A stretch of DNA of 64,000 nt, taken from Saccharibacillus kuerlensis DSM 22868. GTDB taxonomy: Bacteria; Bacillota; Bacilli; Paenibacillales; Paenibacillaceae. The position numbers were made by a program, and so were the translations under genes. Positions within the stretch are counted from its first letter, which is position 1. Every line of letters begins with the position of its first letter. The stretch covers positions 1-64,000 of the forward strand of contig NZ_KB899292.1 of the NCBI RefSeq assembly GCF_000378145.1. The letters run 5' to 3'. The notes beneath the pieces were generated by a model. That model searched no databases and was not told the origin of the DNA. It worked only from the letters and a program-made list of their open reading frames with translations. Positions 60,401-64,000 of this stretch are shown in pieces.

Positions 60401-60560
60401 TTCGAACGAACTCTTCATTCGTATAAGCAAACCTTGAAGCTTCGAACGAACGCTTCGCTTTCGTAATCGAATCTTTTTGACGTTTCGAATGCGCGCTTCG
60501 CTCACATAGTCGAACCTTTGACGTTTCGAACAAGCGCTTCGCTCTTGTAGTCGAAACGTC
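60401..60560. repeat. Four tandem hairpin units (about 41 bp each)
   Basis: Units start with TTCGAA at 60401, 60441, 60484 and 60525 (spacing 40, 43, 41). Each is a hairpin: TTCGA, a 5-nt arm, an apical CGCTTCGCT-like loop, the complementary 5-nt arm, then TCGAA. The arm pairs differ but stay complementary in three units (ACGAA/TTCGT twice, ACAAG/CTTGT once). They lie between the divergent monooxygenase and HxlR genes in a 480-bp gap; no other gene is seen there. Confidence 0.75.
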
Positions 60561-60807
60561 TAACTCACAAAATTACTTTATGTAACCGAGTATATTTAAT
60601 ATGCATTCTTTAGTCAAGTTTTATTAATTACAAATAGTAATCTTGTTTAATTAAATCACTGATAGTATACTGAAGAAGATTATTATACACGATAGCTTCT
60701 TTTTACGCCTGAATAAACGGGCTTATTTGATACAGAAGAGTACGGTAAGAGCTGCAAGCAAGATCATCGACAATCTTCAAAAAAACACAAAACGGAGAGT
60801 GATTCCT

Positions 60808-61143
60808 TTGGCCGCAGAGCTTAACCAACTGTGCCCCAGATTTGAAAAAGCGATCGAACTGCTCAGCAAACGCTGGACGACCTTGATCGTCTACCGGCTG
60901 CTCGATGGGCCTCGGCGCTTTATGGATATCGAAGGTTCGCTATCCAACCTAAGCGGCAAAGTGTTATCGGAGCGGCTCAAAGAATTGGAAGAAGCGGGCA
61001 TCGTACTGCGAACCGTTTATCCGGAGAAACCTGTTCGAATCGAATATTCGCTTACGGATATGGGACGTGGCCTCGCTCCCTTAATGGACGATATTCAAGG
61101 TTGGGCGACACGTTGGATCAAGATTGAGCAGGAACAGTCGTAA
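60808..61143 (+). CDS. HxlR-family regulator
   Basis: A 111-residue winged-helix regulator: CPRFEKAIELLSKRWTTLIVYRLLDGPRRFMDIE (about 8-41, with the conserved Cys), LSGKVLSERLKELEEAGIV and VRIEYSLTDMGRGLAPLM. HxlR proteins commonly sense electrophiles or quinones through that Cys and control oxidoreductases; the divergent FAD monooxygenase is the likely target. Start TTG 60808 has GGAGAGTG 7 bp upstream and gives the family length; the frame is open from another TTG at 60727. Confidence 0.88.
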   Translation: MAAELNQLCPRFEKAIELLSKRWTTLIVYRLLDGPRRFMDIEGSLSNLSGKVLSERLKELEEAGIVLRTVYPEKPVRIEYSLTDMGRGLAPLMDDIQGWATRWIKIEQEQS

Positions 61144-61154
61144 ATGTAAAAAAC

Positions 61155-61198
61155 AAAAAACCACCGAAGGCATTCAGCCTTTACACGGTGGTTTTTTT
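61155..61198. terminator. Bidirectional terminator between hxlR-type and nuclease genes
   Basis: AAAAAACCACCG...CGGTGGTTTTTT with an inner AAGGC/GCCTT stem; suits the two convergent genes. Confidence 0.9.
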
Positions 61199-61224
61199 CT
61201 TGGACGGTTTGAGCTAATTCCGAA

Positions 61225-61908
61225 TCAATTGACTTCTGCCGCTGCCGCTTCCGGATGAAACCCACGATTATCTGCATATCCGTCGATACTCCATACGCCG
61301 AGCTTTTGTCGCTTAGCTTCGGCCTGGATTTCGCGGAACTGTTCGACGTACTTGTCGTTCGGCTTGTACACAACGACGCGGGCCAGCCCCTGTTCCAACA
61401 TCTTCTCGTTAACCATTTCGCCGTCCAGGTAGACGTAAGCCAACATCCGATCGTATTGATCGCGCTGCTCCTTGTCGAATTCGAGTTCCACATTCCGACC
61501 GTTCAGCAGCCTCTTCGCATAGTCGCTCGCTTCCGTGCCGAATGGCTGTACCGGTGTGCCTTCCTTTTTCGTTTCCGGCGTATCGATCAGCAGCATACGT
61601 ATGCGTTCGCGACTGCCGTCTTCCATATTCGCGATAAAAGTATCTCCATCGACAACACGCTCTACCTCGGCAGAAAGGCGTCCTTCGACTGAAGTCGAAA
61701 CGTTTCCGGTTTGCTCTGCCCCGTTTTGTGACGTTCCGTTCTGTGATGTTTCGTCCTGATTCAGTAGATTTCCAAGCAGGCTGCGGCCCATATCGGTGAA
61801 GAGCAGCAGTCCCAGCACAACGACAGTCGCGACGATCGAAATCAAGCTGCGTTTGGGCCGACCTCCCGTTTGTCCGTTTCGATTCTCTTGATTCCCTGGC
61901 GATTTCAT
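61225..61908 (-). CDS. Thermonuclease-family (SNase) secreted or anchored nuclease
   Basis: A 227-residue protein: basic N-terminus, one hydrophobic helix (about 22-42, ISIVATVVVLGLLLFTDM) that acts as anchor or signal, a Ser/Thr/Asn/Gln-rich linker with repeated TSQNG (about 50-75) and the staphylococcal-nuclease domain (about 78-215), with VVDGDTF, RIRMLLIDTPE and DQYDRMLAYVYL, i.e. the active-site Asp, Arg and Glu pattern. It degrades extracellular DNA/RNA with Ca2+. Start 61908 fits the GGAGGA ribosome site. Confidence 0.93.
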   Translation of the reverse strand: MKSPGNQENRNGQTGGRPKRSLISIVATVVVLGLLLFTDMGRSLLGNLLNQDETSQNGTSQNGAEQTGNVSTSVEGRLSAEVERVVDGDTFIANMEDGSRERIRMLLIDTPETKKEGTPVQPFGTEASDYAKRLLNGRNVELEFDKEQRDQYDRMLAYVYLDGEMVNEKMLEQGLARVVVYKPNDKYVEQFREIQAEAKRQKLGVWSIDGYADNRGFHPEAAAAEVN

Positions 61909-61999
61909 ATTCATTCCTCCGGTTCATGTTGTGCTACAATGCAGATATCTGTATTTTCGCGGAAATCTATAGGTTTATTCAAGTCGGGAGAGAGAAATC

Positions 62000-62572
62000 A
62001 TGAGTAAAAAAATTGTAGCCATCGACATGGACGATACCATTTGTCATCTGGTGCCGAAGGCCATTCATTACCATAATGCCGCTTATCCGGACCTGCCTCT
62101 GACGATCGATCAAGTCATCAGCTTCGACCTCAGCGGAATCTGGCACCCGGAGTGTACCGAAGAAATTTTCTTTGGTCGGCCGAAGCTGTATGAAGAACTG
62201 GAAGTATTCGACGAACATACCATCGAAGAAGTCCGCCGGATCAGCGAGGAACATGACGTTATCATTGTGACAGCGGCGCGCCCTTCAGCCGTGCAGGAGA
62301 AATGGAACTGGCTGCAGCGGCATATGCCGTTTATCCCGTTCGAGAACTTTTTCGTCGCCAAGCGCAAATATCTACTCGAATTCGATCTGCTGATCGACGA
62401 TGGGCCGCATAATCTACTTGCAGCACGAGAAGCCGGCAAACGCACCATCGGCATTCCGAGACCTTGGAACAGTACGCTGCAGAACGAGTTCCTGATGAAG
62501 GACTCGTGGAACGGCATGGGCGAGCTGGTGAACAACGTGCTGTCGGGTCCCGGTTTTCCTGCAAAAGGGTAA
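62000..62572 (+). CDS. 5'(3')-deoxyribonucleotidase-like HAD phosphatase
   Basis: A 190-residue HAD-family enzyme: IVAIDMDDTIC (motif I, DxDDT, about 5-15), VTAARP (motif II) and FDLLIDDGPHNL (motif IV, about 129). This matches the NT5C group, which dephosphorylates deoxynucleoside monophosphates. CGGGAGAGAG lies just before the ATG. It is divergent from the nuclease gene; together they could recycle nucleotides, by inference. Confidence 0.9.
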   Translation: MSKKIVAIDMDDTICHLVPKAIHYHNAAYPDLPLTIDQVISFDLSGIWHPECTEEIFFGRPKLYEELEVFDEHTIEEVRRISEEHDVIIVTAARPSAVQEKWNWLQRHMPFIPFENFFVAKRKYLLEFDLLIDDGPHNLLAAREAGKRTIGIPRPWNSTLQNEFLMKDSWNGMGELVNNVLSGPGFPAKG

Positions 62573-62602
62573 TGCCCATAAGCCCGGGCTGTCCGAACAT
62601 AC

Positions 62603-62653
62603 AAAACTCCCGAAACGAAGGATGCCCGAGCGTCCTCGTTCCGGGAGTTTTTT
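62603..62653 (+). terminator. Terminator after the deoxyribonucleotidase gene
   Basis: AAAACTCCCG.AACGA.GGA...TCCTCGTTCCGGGAGTTTTTT; a long stem with the T-run on the plus strand. Confidence 0.9.
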
Positions 62654-62741
62654 GGTCAAACGTAATGGATAAATAGCTGCCGCAGCCACTTAAAATACAA
62701 GAAGCTTATTCCTTTATCGGTGCAGATAGCTTGAATTTTGC

Positions 62742-63563
62742 TTACAGCTGCTTCGCAAACTCATTCAGCCTGGCTGCCATCTCGCGGATCTCTTCGATCA
62801 TGTCCGACAGCTGCTCCGTCGATTTTGCCTGATTCTGGCCAGTGTCAGCAATCCGGTCGATTGAGCCGCTCATCTGCGCCGTCAGCTTCTTGAACGTGCC
62901 GAGCGTATCGCGGATGCTATTGTTTGAAGTGACGGTCTGACCGGACAGCTTGCGAATCTCCGAAGCTACGATGCCGAATCCTGCGCCTCTCTCTCCAGCA
63001 TGCGCCGCTTCGATCGCCGCATTAATACCGAGCAGATGTGTCTGATCCGCCACCTCCTTAATTAACTGCACAACTCCGTCTGCTTCATAGGCATTTTTCT
63101 CTGCCTGTTTGGACAAATCAAGCAGTTCGCCTGAACCTTCCGCAAGCGCACCCGAACCTTCTGCAAGATGTGCGATCTTCTCATTGGCACTGGACAGCGA
63201 TCCGGCGATCCGGTCGGCAATCTCAATCAGTTCGCTGTGTCGACGCACCTGAACAGCGATTCCGCCGATTACGCGCCCACTGAGATCTTTGACCGGGGCT
63301 GCCGTGCCTGTAAAGGCGACTCCGTAATATTCCGCAGGTACTTCCGCGCGCAGTGCCTGGTCATTTCGAATAGCCTGCATCAACGGTTCACCTTCCTGCA
63401 GCCGCTGCCCCGGCTTAATGTTCAGATCGATATGGGCGCTCGGCCAGTAAGCTGTGAATTGTTCCATATCGCACAGTGCAATCGATATTTCTGTCGGAAT
63501 CGCCGATTTGAGCAGAGGAATAACGGCGGCCAATGCATCCAGCGATTCAATTCCTTTTGCCAC
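62742..63563 (-). CDS. Soluble methyl-accepting chemotaxis protein
   Basis: A 273-residue receptor without membrane segments. An N-terminal sensing region (about 1-110) precedes a short signalling hairpin whose tip reads IKEVADQTHLLGINAAIEAAHAGERGAGFGIVASEIRKLS (about 168-208), the conserved CheA/CheW contact. It is much shorter than transmembrane receptors and similar in plan to Bacillus YfmS-type soluble receptors. The start is GTG at 63563 with GAGGGTGG upstream. It senses an intracellular cue, unknown. Confidence 0.92.
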   Translation of the reverse strand: MAKGIESLDALAAVIPLLKSAIPTEISIALCDMEQFTAYWPSAHIDLNIKPGQRLQEGEPLMQAIRNDQALRAEVPAEYYGVAFTGTAAPVKDLSGRVIGGIAVQVRRHSELIEIADRIAGSLSSANEKIAHLAEGSGALAEGSGELLDLSKQAEKNAYEADGVVQLIKEVADQTHLLGINAAIEAAHAGERGAGFGIVASEIRKLSGQTVTSNNSIRDTLGTFKKLTAQMSGSIDRIADTGQNQAKSTEQLSDMIEEIREMAARLNEFAKQL

Positions 63564-63652
63564 AGTTCCACCCTCTTCTACAATTTTTTTTATACGTCAT
63601 ACCTATTATAAATGGAATAACGAATATCTTTTAACAAAAATAATATAAATAA

Positions 63653-63690
63653 ACACAAAAAAAGTCCGCTCCAATTGGAAACGGACTTTT
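63653..63690 (-). terminator. Terminator after the histidine kinase gene
   Basis: AAAAGTCCG (63660-63668) with CGGACTTTT (63682-63690); the T-run is on the minus strand. It separates the kinase from the chemoreceptor gene. Confidence 0.85.
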
Positions 63691-63724
63691 GAAAATCGAT
63701 CTATACAGCTGCCTTCGACCAAAG

Positions 63725-64000
63725 CTAATGCAGCTGTATACCTTGCTCGCTCTGCTCTTTGTTCACTACTTCTCGATATACCGGCAGTGGGATCGTAAAG
63801 CTAAAGACGGAACCGGCGCCTTCTTCGGATTCAACGTCGATTCTGCCGCCCATCAGCTCGACCAGATTTTTGCAGATGGCGAGACCGAGACCCGTGCCGT
63901 TCTGCATCCGATTCGCGGCCGAAGCGGTCTGATAAAATGGCTGGAACAGCTTCTCCTGCTCCTTCGGCCCAATACCGATTCCGCTGTCCTGCACGGTAAA
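63725..64000 (-). CDS. Histidine kinase, C-terminal ATPase domain (continues beyond window)
   Basis: The last 91 residues of a sensor kinase. The G1 box DSGIGIGPKEQEKLFQPF and the G2 box GTGLGLAICKNLVELMGG of the HATPase_c domain are intact, followed by SVFSFTIPLP and a 17-residue tail. The 5' part, including the phospho-acceptor His and any sensing domain, lies past base 64000, so no signal or partner can be named. Confidence 0.92.
   Translation of the reverse strand, partial: FTVQDSGIGIGPKEQEKLFQPFYQTASAANRMQNGTGLGLAICKNLVELMGGRIDVESEEGAGSVFSFTIPLPVYREVVNKEQSEQGIQLH

Noticed and set aside
60401-60560. Possible CRISPR array
   Set aside because: Units are palindromic and contiguous, with no unique spacers and no cas genes nearby.

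Overview
The window looks like chromosomal DNA of a Gram-positive bacterium of the Paenibacillaceae (Paenibacillus or Saccharibacillus type). The evidence is moderate GC by eye, strong AGGAGG-type ribosome sites, many rho-independent terminators with T-runs, a GlnR/TnrA-type box, and Bacillales families such as CsaA, YdfJ-like MMPL exporters and paired YdcZ-type DMT proteins. There are no rRNA, tRNA, CRISPR or complete insertion sequences. The genome assignment is inference; no marker gene is present.

Layout. 1-7800: the tail of a repeat-rich basic protein, a DinB protein, then a nitrite assimilation block. nirB-nirD-small ORF-cobA lie on the minus strand, divergent from an ANTAR regulator and a TrpD2-like protein, with facing promoters, a GlnR/TnrA box and a hairpin-rich nirB leader between them. 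7800-10160: an ArsR regulator with palindromic operators and two small DMT transporters, then a SUKH protein. 10475-14799: a tight four-gene operon of D-Ala ligase, alanine/serine racemase, cytoplasmic VanXY-like peptidase and a VanT-like membrane acyltransferase, i.e. the parts list of a D-Ala-D-Ser (VanC/E/G-type) vancomycin resistance cluster with VanT split in two and no VanRS. 14900-20640: an ion channel, an AbrB-type membrane protein, and small regulator/enzyme pairs (VOC-TetR, SDR-MerR, SRPBCC-AraC), each with a visible operator or promoter where stated.

20800-35800 is rich in export and regulation: ABC exporter, TetR and MATE in one operon under a 26-bp operator; CsaA; MFS; Lrp with EamA; TetR with MMPL; GntR with BrnQ. 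36000-41140 holds a SWIM-zinc-finger and SNF2-helicase pair. 41350-64000 is a mosaic of GNATs, an Lrp regulator, a sugar-related ThuA-oxidoreductase operon, TPR, MsrA, GH3 glucosidase, aldose epimerase-like protein, beta-eliminating lyase, NudC, CDF transporter, RibD-RibA, FAD monooxygenase with an HxlR regulator, nuclease, deoxyribonucleotidase, soluble chemoreceptor and the end of a histidine kinase.

Most unusual content: (1) a roughly 190-bp intergenic element present twice in opposite orientation (42008-42192 and 56770-56954), each copy with four 24-bp near-palindromic boxes at constant 50-60-50 spacing; (2) a second dispersed element (9250-9372 and 18490-18693) whose conserved end abuts a terminator hairpin; (3) the van-like operon; (4) a candidate ANTAR-responsive nirB leader; (5) four tandem hairpin units with covarying stems upstream of the FAD monooxygenase; (6) gene remnants of kdpD/kdpE, an AraC regulator and a serine hydrolase; (7) recurrent low-complexity in-frame insertions in conserved enzymes.
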